The translations under genes were made by a program, and so were the position numbers. Below are positions 6,632 through 12,889 of a stretch of 12,889 nucleotides of DNA, one piece after another. This DNA is from Pseudomonadota bacterium. GTDB taxonomy: Bacteria; Pseudomonadota; Alphaproteobacteria; Sphingomonadales; Sphingomonadaceae. Location of the stretch: positions 1-12,889 of the forward strand of contig JAFAGN010000042.1 in assembly GCA_023422695.1 (NCBI GenBank), given 5' to 3'. The notes beneath the pieces are model-generated. The model worked only from the letters and a program-made list of their open reading frames with translations. It had not been told where the DNA came from and made no database searches. Every line of letters starts with the position of its first letter. Positions within the stretch are counted from its first letter, which is position 1.

Positions 6632-7156
6632 CTACTGATACTCCACCGTCACCGGAATGCGCCCGCGATAGTCGCCGTCGTCAGCGCCTGCGATCTGCAG
6701 ACGACCGCCGAAGCGGAAGACGAGGCGGCCGTCGGGCCCGAGGCGCGGGGCGGCGTTGAGGTCGGTGGCGAGGCCGGTGACGCGCGCGGTGCGGCCGTGA
6801 CTGCCCTCCAGATCGACGCTGGTCGGCAGGATGACGCGCACTTCGGCGCCCGGGGCGCCGCGCACGGTGACCACCCCCGTCAACGCAAAGCCGCCGAGAT
6901 CGACGACGTCGCCGCTGAGACGGCGCGCGCCCGATACCGGGTCGACCGCGACCTCGCCGCCCATCGCGCCGACCGCGATCCGCCCCATGTCGAGCCGCGT
7001 TTCGACCTCGACGCGCAGCGGCACTTCGGCCTCGCGCGCCACCGCGCTCTGCGCCTTTTCGGGCGCGCAGAGCAGGCACTGCGCCGATGCCGCAGGCGCG
7101 CTGGCAACCGTCAACGCAAAGGCAAGAGGAAGGCGCAGTTTCACAGCTCTCCGCAT
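6632..7156 (-). CDS. DUF4402 domain secreted protein
   Basis: A 174-residue exported protein with a Sec signal ending ASA before Gln27, followed by CLLCAP (Cys 28 and 31), a combination common in alphaproteobacterial DUF4402 proteins. The beta-rich mature part follows the DUF4402 pattern: LDMGRIAVGAMGGEVAVDP, then the segment GARRLSGDV, GFALTGVVTVRGAPGAEVRVILP, VFRFGGRLQIA, and a final GDYRGRIPVTVEY. The family is associated with surface or pilus-like beta-sandwich proteins, but its function is not established. The ATG at 7156 lacks a clear Shine-Dalgarno; a GTG at 7144 (codon 5) follows GGAGAG closely and is a credible alternative start that keeps the signal peptide. The gene is divergent from the PKS operon with an 83-bp gap, and convergent with the EreA/ChaN-like gene. 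Confidence 0.88.
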   Translation of the reverse strand: MRRAVKLRLPLAFALTVASAPAASAQCLLCAPEKAQSAVAREAEVPLRVEVETRLDMGRIAVGAMGGEVAVDPVSGARRLSGDVVDLGGFALTGVVTVRGAPGAEVRVILPTSVDLEGSHGRTARVTGLATDLNAAPRLGPDGRLVFRFGGRLQIAGADDGDYRGRIPVTVEYQ

Positions 7157-7239
7157 AGCCGCATCATGGTTAACCGCGCGTAAAACCGCGGCGCCGCGAA
7201 TCGCTGGCTAGTTTCGCGCTTTTCGGCCACAGATGCGCG

Positions 7240-8310
7240 ATGACCAACCCCCCGCCGTCCCCCCGGCTGAACGCGATCGCCACCGCGGTGCCGGGCCACG
7301 ACATCCACCAGGCCTTTATCGACTGGGCGACCCCGCGACTGGCCGACGAGCGGGTGCGCGCCGTGTTTTCGCGGATGACGGCGCGGTCGGGGATCGACCA
7401 TCGCTGGTCGGTGCTGCCCCCCACAGCGGGCGGCGGGTCGCCGGTTGCGGCGGACGGCTTTTACGACGTGCCCGGCCTGCCGCCGACCTCCGCCCGGATG
7501 CGGGCCTATGCCGAACATGCCCCCGAGCTGGCGATGCAGGCGATCGCGGGCCTTGGCGATGCGTTCGATGCGGCGCGGATCACCCATATCGTCGTCGCAA
7601 GCTGCACCGGCTTTGTCGCGCCGGGGATCGACCAGATATTGGCGCGGCGGCTGGGGCTGGCGGCGACGGTCGAGCGGGTGCTGATCGGGTTCATGGGCTG
7701 CTACGCCGGGGTCACCGCGCTGCGCACCGCGCGGCATATCGTGCGATCGGAGGCTGATGCGGTGGTGTTGGTGGTCAGCGTCGAATTGTCCACCTTGCAC
7801 CTGCAGCTCGCCGATCAGCCCGAACCTTTGCTCGCGATGCTGCAGTTCAGCGATGGCGCCGCGGCGGCGATCATATCCGCCGATGCCGCCGGGCTCGAAT
7901 TGGGCGAAGGCGCCAGCCTCGCTTTGGAGGACAGCGCCGATCTGATCCGCTGGGACATTGGCGACACCGGCTTTGCCATGCAGCTGTCGGGCGAAGTGCC
8001 GGGACGGCTGCGCGATGCGCTGTCGGCGCCAACGGTGCGCAGCCAGCTGTTCGGCGCGGGCGAGCCGCCGCCGCTGCTCGCAGTCCATGCCGGGGGCCGG
8101 TCGGTGCTCGACGCGGTCGAGACGGCGCTCGGCGTTCCCGCCGAAGCGCTGGCCGACAGCCGCGCCGTGCTCGCGCGCTTTGGCAATATGTCGTCGGCAA
8201 CGATATTGTTCGTGCTGGCCGACATGATCGCACGCGGGGCGCAAGGCGACGGGCTGGCGATCGCTTTCGGTCCCGGGCTTGCCGCCGAAGCGATCCGCTT
8301 CACGGCATGA
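7240..8310 (+). CDS. Type III polyketide synthase (chalcone/alkylresorcinol-synthase family)
   Basis: A homodimeric thiolase-fold enzyme that extends an acyl-CoA starter with malonyl-CoA and cyclises the chain into pyrones, resorcinols or phloroglucinols. The 356 residues include the full Cys-His-Asn triad: C154 in GFMGCYAGV, H283 in LLAVHAGGRSVLD and N316 in RFGNMSSATILFVL. Other family marks are VVASCTGFVAPGID near 119-130 and the C-terminal AFGPGLAAE. H283 is followed by AGG rather than the usual PGG. It heads an operon: its TGA overlaps the methyltransferase ATG. No Shine-Dalgarno is visible before its ATG (CACAGATGCGCG), so initiation may be weak or leaderless. The starter unit cannot be read from sequence. 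Gene content suggests a lipid-type alkylresorcinol or alkylpyrone rather than a flavonoid. Confidence 0.93.
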   Translation: MTNPPPSPRLNAIATAVPGHDIHQAFIDWATPRLADERVRAVFSRMTARSGIDHRWSVLPPTAGGGSPVAADGFYDVPGLPPTSARMRAYAEHAPELAMQAIAGLGDAFDAARITHIVVASCTGFVAPGIDQILARRLGLAATVERVLIGFMGCYAGVTALRTARHIVRSEADAVVLVVSVELSTLHLQLADQPEPLLAMLQFSDGAAAAIISADAAGLELGEGASLALEDSADLIRWDIGDTGFAMQLSGEVPGRLRDALSAPTVRSQLFGAGEPPPLLAVHAGGRSVLDAVETALGVPAEALADSRAVLARFGNMSSATILFVLADMIARGAQGDGLAIAFGPGLAAEAIRFTA

Positions 8311-9020
8311 ACCCCTTCACCAGCCTCCGCGCGCCGATCGACGCCGAGGAGGAAATGGACGCGATAGAGCTGGCGCCAGCACGCTACGCCAAGGTGCTCG
8401 CCGACCTGTCGCGGATCAACGCGCTGACATTGGCGGCGCGGCCCACGCTCGGTTTTCTGGACCGCGTCGCCGCACGCGGGCTGGGGGCAAAACCGTGGCG
8501 TATCCTCGACGTCGGCTTCGGCAGCGGCGACATGCTCGCACGGATCGACCGCTGGGGGACCACGCGCGGCGTCGCGCTCGATCTGGTCGGGGTCGATCTC
8601 AACCCGAACAGCGCGCCGGTGGCCAACACAAGGCTCGGCGGGCGGGCGCGGCTGATCACCGGCGACTATCGCGATCTGTCGGGGCAGGGGTGGGACATCA
8701 TCCTGTCCAGCCTGGTCGCGCATCATATGACGCCCGCTCAGCGCGACGAATTCCTTCGCTTCATGGACGGCGAAGCCGCGCGCGGCTGGCTGGTCAACGA
8801 CCTTCACCGCCAGCGCCTGCCCTTTGCCGGTTATCCGCTGCTCGCCACGCTTGCGATGGTCGATCCGATCGTCCGCCGCGACGGGCAGCTGTCGGTCGGG
8901 CGCAGCTTTCGCCGTGCCGAATGGCAGGCGATGCTGGCGGACGCGCTGCCCGATACCGCGGCGCATGCGCGCATCTTTCGCAGCTTTCCCTACCGGCTCT
9001 GCGTTGAGCGCATCCGGTGA
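8307..9020 (+). CDS. Class I SAM-dependent methyltransferase
   Basis: A 237-residue soluble methyltransferase of the UbiE-like class I fold. Motif I is LDVGFGSGD at 67-75, the acidic end of strand 2 is VDLNP (Asp97), and later segments are LITGDYRDLS, IILSSLVAHHMT and WLVNDLHRQRLPFAGYPL. The start overlaps the PKS stop as ATGA, and no independent ribosome-binding site is visible, so translation is probably coupled. By position it should methylate the PKS product (C- or O-methylation cannot be told apart here). It differs in type from SrsB of Streptomyces griseus, which I recall as a membrane ICMT-type enzyme, so the operon is analogous rather than a straight copy. Confidence 0.9.
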   Translation: MNPFTSLRAPIDAEEEMDAIELAPARYAKVLADLSRINALTLAARPTLGFLDRVAARGLGAKPWRILDVGFGSGDMLARIDRWGTTRGVALDLVGVDLNPNSAPVANTRLGGRARLITGDYRDLSGQGWDIILSSLVAHHMTPAQRDEFLRFMDGEAARGWLVNDLHRQRLPFAGYPLLATLAMVDPIVRRDGQLSVGRSFRRAEWQAMLADALPDTAAHARIFRSFPYRLCVERIR

Positions 9021-10114
9021 CCGACGCGATCGTCATCGGCGCCGGACCCGCGGGCGCCGCTGCGGCGATCGGACTGGCACGCGCCGGGGCCAAGACGCTG
9101 TTGCTCGAACGGACACGCGAAACCGGCGATGCGCTGTGCGGCGGGTTCCTGAGCTGGCACTCGCTGGCGCGGATCGACGCGCTGGGGATCGATCGTGCGG
9201 CGCTGGGCGGGCAACAAGTGACGCGGGTCCGGCTGTTTGCCGGGCGGCGGCACAGCGAAACCAGCCTGCCGCACGCCGCTATGGGCGTATCGCGGCGGCG
9301 TCTCGACACGGCGTTGCAGGCGGCGGCGGTCGCGGCAGGCGCCGATATGCAGCGCGGCGTCCATGCGACAGCGATCGATGGCCAGAGCTTGCAGACGCGC
9401 GACGGCGCGGCCCTTGCCGCTCCATCGCTGTTCCTCGCCGCGGGCAAGCATGGGTTTCGCGGGTTTCCACGCGAACCCGCGCTCTGGCAGCAGCATGATC
9501 CGGTGATGGGGCTGCGATTGCGGCTGCCGCCCCAAGCTGCGCTGGGCCGGCTGATCGGTGACGCGGTCGAGCTCCACCTGTTCGACCGCGGCTATGCCGG
9601 GCTGGTGCGGCAGGAGGACGGGAGCGCGAACTTGTGCCTCGCCACCCACAAATCGCGCCTCGACGAAGCGGGCGGCGAACCAGCGGCGCTGCTGCGCGCG
9701 CTGGGCGATTCGCACCCGATGCTCGGCGAGCGATTGGCCTTTGCCGACTGGTCGCAATCGATCGATGCGATCGGTCATGTCCCCTATGGCTGGCGTACCG
9801 CCGATACCGTGCCGGGGCTGTTTCGCCTCGGCGATCAGGCGGGGGTGATCCCCAGCCTGGCGGGCGAGGGTATGGGGCTGGCGCTCGCCAGCAGCGACGC
9901 CGCGGTGGCGGCATGGCGGCGCGGCGGCGCTAGTGCGGCACCCGCGTTCCAGCGCGCGCTGGCGGCACGGATGACGCGGCCTTTTGGCATCGCGAGTGCG
10001 GTCTGGCGCATCGGCGAACACCCGCGCACCGCGAACGGACTGACGTTGCTGGCCGCGGCCTTTCCATCGCTGGTTCGCTGGGCTTCGCAGGCAACAAGAC
10101 TTCGCGACGTCTGA
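9017..10114 (+). CDS. FAD-dependent oxidoreductase (geranylgeranyl-reductase/PHBH-like flavoprotein)
   Basis: A 365-residue single-component flavoprotein. The N-terminus is a Rossmann dinucleotide-binding motif, GAGPAG at 8-13, with Glu31 ending the second strand. The FAD-binding GD motif appears in LFRLGDQAGVIPSLAGEGMG (GD at 272-273). CGGFLSWHSL at 41-50 matches the region after the Rossmann unit in geranylgeranyl-reductase-like proteins. It starts with GTG overlapping the methyltransferase stop (GTGA), so it is translationally coupled as the third gene of the operon. Expected role: hydroxylation or oxidation of the methylated polyketide, or reduction of its alkyl chain; sequence alone does not decide which. 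There is no membrane segment. A monooxygenase role by analogy to SrsC is an inference. Confidence 0.9.
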   Translation: MTDAIVIGAGPAGAAAAIGLARAGAKTLLLERTRETGDALCGGFLSWHSLARIDALGIDRAALGGQQVTRVRLFAGRRHSETSLPHAAMGVSRRRLDTALQAAAVAAGADMQRGVHATAIDGQSLQTRDGAALAAPSLFLAAGKHGFRGFPREPALWQQHDPVMGLRLRLPPQAALGRLIGDAVELHLFDRGYAGLVRQEDGSANLCLATHKSRLDEAGGEPAALLRALGDSHPMLGERLAFADWSQSIDAIGHVPYGWRTADTVPGLFRLGDQAGVIPSLAGEGMGLALASSDAAVAAWRRGGASAAPAFQRALAARMTRPFGIASAVWRIGEHPRTANGLTLLAAAFPSLVRWASQATRLRDV

Positions 10115-10147
10115 GCGCCTCGCCCCTTGCGAGACTGCCGGTTCGAT

Positions 10148-10184
10148 CCGATATTGGGGGCTACCGCGCCGCCCCGATAATCGG
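10148..10184 (+). promoter_or_regulatory. Imperfect 12-bp stem-loop between the PKS operon and msrB
   Basis: The left arm CCGATATTGGGG (10148-10159) pairs with CCCCGATAATCGG (10172-10184) through one G-T wobble and one bulged A, leaving a 12-base loop. It lies 33 bases after the oxidoreductase stop and ends 10 bases before the msrB Shine-Dalgarno AGGAGA. It has no T tract, so it could be an operon-end stem-loop or a structured msrB leader. Confidence 0.4.
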
Positions 10185-10208
10185 CCTGCGCCCGAGGAGA
10201 AATCCGCC

Positions 10209-10616
10209 ATGACCGACCCGACCAACATCAAGCCGCTCGACGCGATGGCGCATCATGTGCTGCGCGAGGGCGGCACCGAGCGCGCCTTCACCGGCAAATA
10301 TACCGATCACAAGGGCGACGGCCTGTACCGCTGCGCCGGGTGCGGCGAGCCTTTGTTCGACAGCCGCACCAAATATGACAGCGGGTCGGGCTGGCCCAGC
10401 TACACCGCCCCCGCCGAAGATGGTGCGGTGACCGAACTGACCGACACCAGCCACGGCATGATCCGCACCGAAGTGCGCTGCGCCAAATGCGACGGCCATC
10501 TGGGCCATGTCTTTCCCGATGGCCCCGGCCCGACCGGGCTGCGCTATTGCATCAACAGCGCGGCGCTTGACTTCGCGGGTCGCGGACCGGATGAGGCGCA
10601 GACCGGCGAAGGCTGA
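10209..10616 (+). CDS. msrB: Peptide-methionine (R)-S-oxide reductase MsrB
   Basis: Repairs the R-epimer of methionine sulfoxide in oxidised proteins, with thioredoxin as the usual reductant. The 135-residue protein is a complete single-domain MsrB. Structural zinc ligands are CAGC (Cys 42 and 45) and CAKC (Cys 91 and 94). The substrate pocket includes SGSGWPSY around Trp62 and GHLGHVFPDGPGPTG (His97 and His100). The catalytic Cys is C114 in LRYCINSAAL. There is no signal peptide, so it is cytoplasmic. AGGAGA sits 8 bases before the ATG. It follows the PKS operon by 94 bp and precedes the PBP gene by 55 bp on the same strand. No MsrA domain is fused to it. Confidence 0.97.
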   Translation: MTDPTNIKPLDAMAHHVLREGGTERAFTGKYTDHKGDGLYRCAGCGEPLFDSRTKYDSGSGWPSYTAPAEDGAVTELTDTSHGMIRTEVRCAKCDGHLGHVFPDGPGPTGLRYCINSAALDFAGRGPDEAQTGEG

Positions 10617-10671
10617 AACGCTGCCACCGGGCTGAGAGATCAGGGGCGGAGCGAGGGAAGGAATACGGGCT

Positions 10672-12843
10672 TTGCGCCGCGAAAGAGAGCAAGCTTCGTC
10701 GAAGAAATCGTCATCGTCCAGCAGCCGGAGCGACGCGCCTGACGCCGCGCCGTCGCGCTTTCGCGTGTGGATGCGCCGCATTTTCCGCTGGGGACTGGCG
10801 CTGGCCGTCGTGGCGCTGGTCGCGCTGGCGGTCGCGGTCGGCATTGCGGTGCAGCGGATGCCGAGCTTCGAGGAACTCAAGAAATCCCCCGCCGGGCAGA
10901 CGATCCGCGTCCGCGCCGCCGATGGCACCGTGTTCTTGTCGCTCGGCCCCAATTACGGGCGCTGGCTGACGCTGCGCGAAACGCCGCAGGTGATGCAGGA
11001 CGCGATGGTCGCGGTCGAGGATCGGCGCTTTCGCTATCATCCGGGGCTCGACCCGGTCGGCATGGCGCGCGCCGCGGCGGTCGCGGTGCAGAACCGCGGC
11101 AGCGGGCGGCGCCTGCAGGGCGCCTCGACGATTACCCAGCAGCTGGCGCGCAACATCTTTCTGTCGAACAGCTATGATTTCAAGCGCAAGGCACGCGAGA
11201 TGATCCTCGCGATGGCGCTCGAATGGAAATTCTCGAAGGACGAGATCCTCGAACTCTATCTGAACAAGGTCTATTTCGGCGGCGGCAGTTATGGCATCGA
11301 CGCCGCCTCGCGTCGCTTCTTCGGCCACAGCGCGACCGAAATGTCGCTGTCCGAAGCCGCGGTGGTCGCCGGACTGGTGAAGGCGCCGTCGCGCTATTCG
11401 CCGACTGCCGACGCGGGCGCCGCGCTCGGTCGCGCCGGGGTCGTGCTGAGCGTGATGGTCGACGCCGGGGTGATCACCCAGAGCCAGGCCGACAGTGCCA
11501 AACCCGCCGATGTCCAGCTGGCGCAGGAAACCGGGCAGAACAGCGCGCGCTATTTCAGCGACTGGGCCTTGCCGCAGCTCGACATGCTGATCGACGAGGG
11601 CAGCGAGGCGCTCGACGTCTATACCACGATCGACCTCAATATGCAGCGCGCGGCGACCGCCGCGATCCAGGCGAACACGCCGCGCGGGGTGCAGGGCGCG
11701 CTCGTGTCGCTCGACCGCGACGGCGCGGTCCGCGCGATGGTCGGCGGCACCGACTATGTGACATCGAACTACAACCGCGCGACGCAGGCGCTGCGCCAGC
11801 CGGGATCGGCGTGGAAATTGTTCGTCTATATGGCGGCGCTCGAAGCGGGATATAAGGTCGACGATCCGGTGGTCGACGAGCCGGTGACGATCAACGGCTG
11901 GAGCCCGCGCAACTCGTCGGGGCGTTTTGCCGGGACGATGGATCTGCGCAGCGCCTTTGCCTATTCGGTCAACACTGTGGCGGCAAAGCTGGGCGACGAG
12001 GTCGGCTTTTCGGCGGTCGCGAATATGGCGCGGCGGTTCGGCATCACCACCCCGGTCAACACCCACCCGTCGATGGTGCTGGGCAGCGCCGAGGTGCGGG
12101 TGATCGACATGGCCGCCGCCTTTGCCGCGGTGTCGCGCGGCGGCATTTCGGTCGAACCCTATGGCATCACCAAGGTGACGACCGCCGACGGCCGCCTGCT
12201 GTACCAGCGCCCCGCGACGCGCGGGCAGGTGCTGGTCGACAATTGGGTCGCGGCGGGCATCACCGACCTGCTGCAGACCGCGGTCAACACCGGCACCGGC
12301 CGCGCGGCGCAGATCGGCCGCCCCGTCGCGGGCAAGACCGGCACGACGTCGAGCAACAAGGACGGCTGGTTCCTGGGCTTTTCCAGCGGGCTGACCACCG
12401 GGGTGTGGATGGGCCGCGACGATGCCAAGGCGGTCGGCGGGCTGCAGGGCGGCCGCGCGCCCGCGCAGGCCTTTGCCGATTATATGCGCGTCGCGGTCGC
12501 GCGCCGTCCGGTCGAGCAATTCGATACCGAAGTCGTGCTGCCCGAATGGCAGCTCGAGGACGAGGGCGAAGCCTATATGGGCGAGCCGGGCGAGGGTGCG
12601 CTAGTCGACGAGAACGGCATGCCGATCGAACTGCCCTATGACATGCGCCCGCCCGAAGGTGCCGACCCCGCCCCGGCGCCCGAGGATGGTCCGGTGCTCG
12701 ACCAGCAATGGATCGAGGAGCAGACCGGTCGGCGCGGATCGGGCGACCCCGCCGCGGCGCCCAAAAATGGGGCGCCGCCCAAGGGACAGGCTCCCGCGAC
12801 CAAGGCGCCGCCGCAGCGCCCGCCGCCGGCCGAGTTTAATTAA
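10672..12843 (+). CDS. Class A penicillin-binding protein (bifunctional PBP1A-type)
   Basis: A 723-residue inner-membrane peptidoglycan synthase that polymerises lipid II and cross-links stem peptides. A Ser/Lys-rich cytoplasmic tail (residues 8-20) precedes one membrane segment at about 38-60. The GT51 transglycosylase domain shows EDRRFRYHPGLD (catalytic Glu116), QGASTITQQLARNIFL at 149-164 and ELYLNKVYFGG. The transpeptidase domain has the nucleophile motif SAWK (S379-K382), SVN at 432-434 and KTGT at 555-558. The last 100 residues are acidic, then rich in Pro and Ala, a disordered periplasmic tail. The start is TTG at 10672, supported by AAGGA (10658-10662) 9 bases upstream and by the position of the membrane segment. 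It is shorter than E. coli PBP1A (850 residues). Which PBP1 paralogue it represents cannot be decided here. Confidence 0.95.
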   Translation: MRREREQASSKKSSSSSSRSDAPDAAPSRFRVWMRRIFRWGLALAVVALVALAVAVGIAVQRMPSFEELKKSPAGQTIRVRAADGTVFLSLGPNYGRWLTLRETPQVMQDAMVAVEDRRFRYHPGLDPVGMARAAAVAVQNRGSGRRLQGASTITQQLARNIFLSNSYDFKRKAREMILAMALEWKFSKDEILELYLNKVYFGGGSYGIDAASRRFFGHSATEMSLSEAAVVAGLVKAPSRYSPTADAGAALGRAGVVLSVMVDAGVITQSQADSAKPADVQLAQETGQNSARYFSDWALPQLDMLIDEGSEALDVYTTIDLNMQRAATAAIQANTPRGVQGALVSLDRDGAVRAMVGGTDYVTSNYNRATQALRQPGSAWKLFVYMAALEAGYKVDDPVVDEPVTINGWSPRNSSGRFAGTMDLRSAFAYSVNTVAAKLGDEVGFSAVANMARRFGITTPVNTHPSMVLGSAEVRVIDMAAAFAAVSRGGISVEPYGITKVTTADGRLLYQRPATRGQVLVDNWVAAGITDLLQTAVNTGTGRAAQIGRPVAGKTGTTSSNKDGWFLGFSSGLTTGVWMGRDDAKAVGGLQGGRAPAQAFADYMRVAVARRPVEQFDTEVVLPEWQLEDEGEAYMGEPGEGALVDENGMPIELPYDMRPPEGADPAPAPEDGPVLDQQWIEEQTGRRGSGDPAAAPKNGAPPKGQAPATKAPPQRPPPAEFN

Positions 12844-12870
12844 AGACCATCCTGACCAAACGCACCGTAG

Positions 12871-12889
12871 CCCTGAGCCTGTCGAAGGG
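12871..12889. repeat. Partial copy of CCCTGAG-type intergenic repeat at window end
   Basis: CCCTGAGCCTGTCGAAGGG differs at one base from 4177-4195 (CCCTGAGCTTGTCGAAGGG). It begins 27 bases after the PBP stop codon and is cut by the window edge, so whether it has an inverted partner is unknown. Like the copy at 4170-4255, it lies directly downstream of a gene. Confidence 0.7.

Noticed and set aside
7141..10231. Long minus-strand open frames (up to 413 codons) opposite the PKS operon
   Set aside because: They are shadows of the three plus-strand enzymes, each of which has intact family motifs and coupled starts.
10630..10650. CTGAGAG in the gap before the PBP, reminiscent of the TPP riboswitch core
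   Set aside because: The other conserved TPP blocks and the paired helices are absent within the 55-bp gap, and the downstream gene is a PBP.
10711..12519. A 602-codon minus-strand open frame opposite the PBP gene
   Set aside because: It is low-complexity Arg/His/Gly/Asp-rich with no motifs, and the plus-strand PBP has complete catalytic motifs.
1..12889. tRNA, rRNA, CRISPR arrays, insertion sequences, integrases, toxin-antitoxin or phage-defence genes
   Set aside because: No cloverleaf-like gene, regularly spaced repeat, transposase or recombinase motif was seen on either strand.

Overview
This is a GC-rich (most genes roughly 65-80% GC by row) chromosomal stretch, densely packed on both strands. 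It looks like an alphaproteobacterium of the Sphingomonadaceae, probably Sphingopyxis or a close relative. That assignment is an inference from codon use, the leuS/DUF3576 pairing, the secreted DUF4402 protein, and short repeats of the CCCTGAGCTTGTCGAAGGG and GTGTCTCGACTTCGCTCGACAC types, which I know as common intergenic repeats in sphingomonads. I see no tRNA, rRNA, CRISPR, IS element or phage gene. No gap between genes exceeds 300 bp.

Left part (1-4900): a minus-strand pair runs DUF3576 lipoprotein -> leuS (leucyl-tRNA synthetase). A 280-bp divergent region with a 16-bp palindrome and an extra half-site separates the pair from a secreted 237-residue protein of unknown function on the plus strand. 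That gene converges on a minus-strand ThiE/TenI-like gene, with a long inverted repeat between the two stop codons.

Middle (4932-7156): a YggS-type PLP homeostasis protein; a secreted protein with the GExH...NxHA layout of the EreA/ChaN-like fold, lower in GC than its neighbours and preceded by a hairpin touching its Shine-Dalgarno; and, on the minus strand, a secreted DUF4402 protein.

Right part (7240-12843): a tightly coupled three-gene operon of type III polyketide synthase, class I SAM methyltransferase and FAD-dependent oxidoreductase (4-base ATGA and GTGA overlaps). Its logic resembles the Streptomyces griseus srsABC phenolic-lipid operon, so the likely product is a methylated and oxidised polyketide lipid. 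This is the best candidate here for an uncharacterised system. It is followed by msrB (methionine-R-sulfoxide reductase) and a class A penicillin-binding protein with a TTG start. The window ends inside another copy of the CCCTGAG-type repeat.

leuS, yggS, msrB and the PBP are housekeeping or envelope genes. The accessory interest lies in the PKS operon, the low-GC secreted gene, the divergent ThiE-like protein and the intergenic palindromes.
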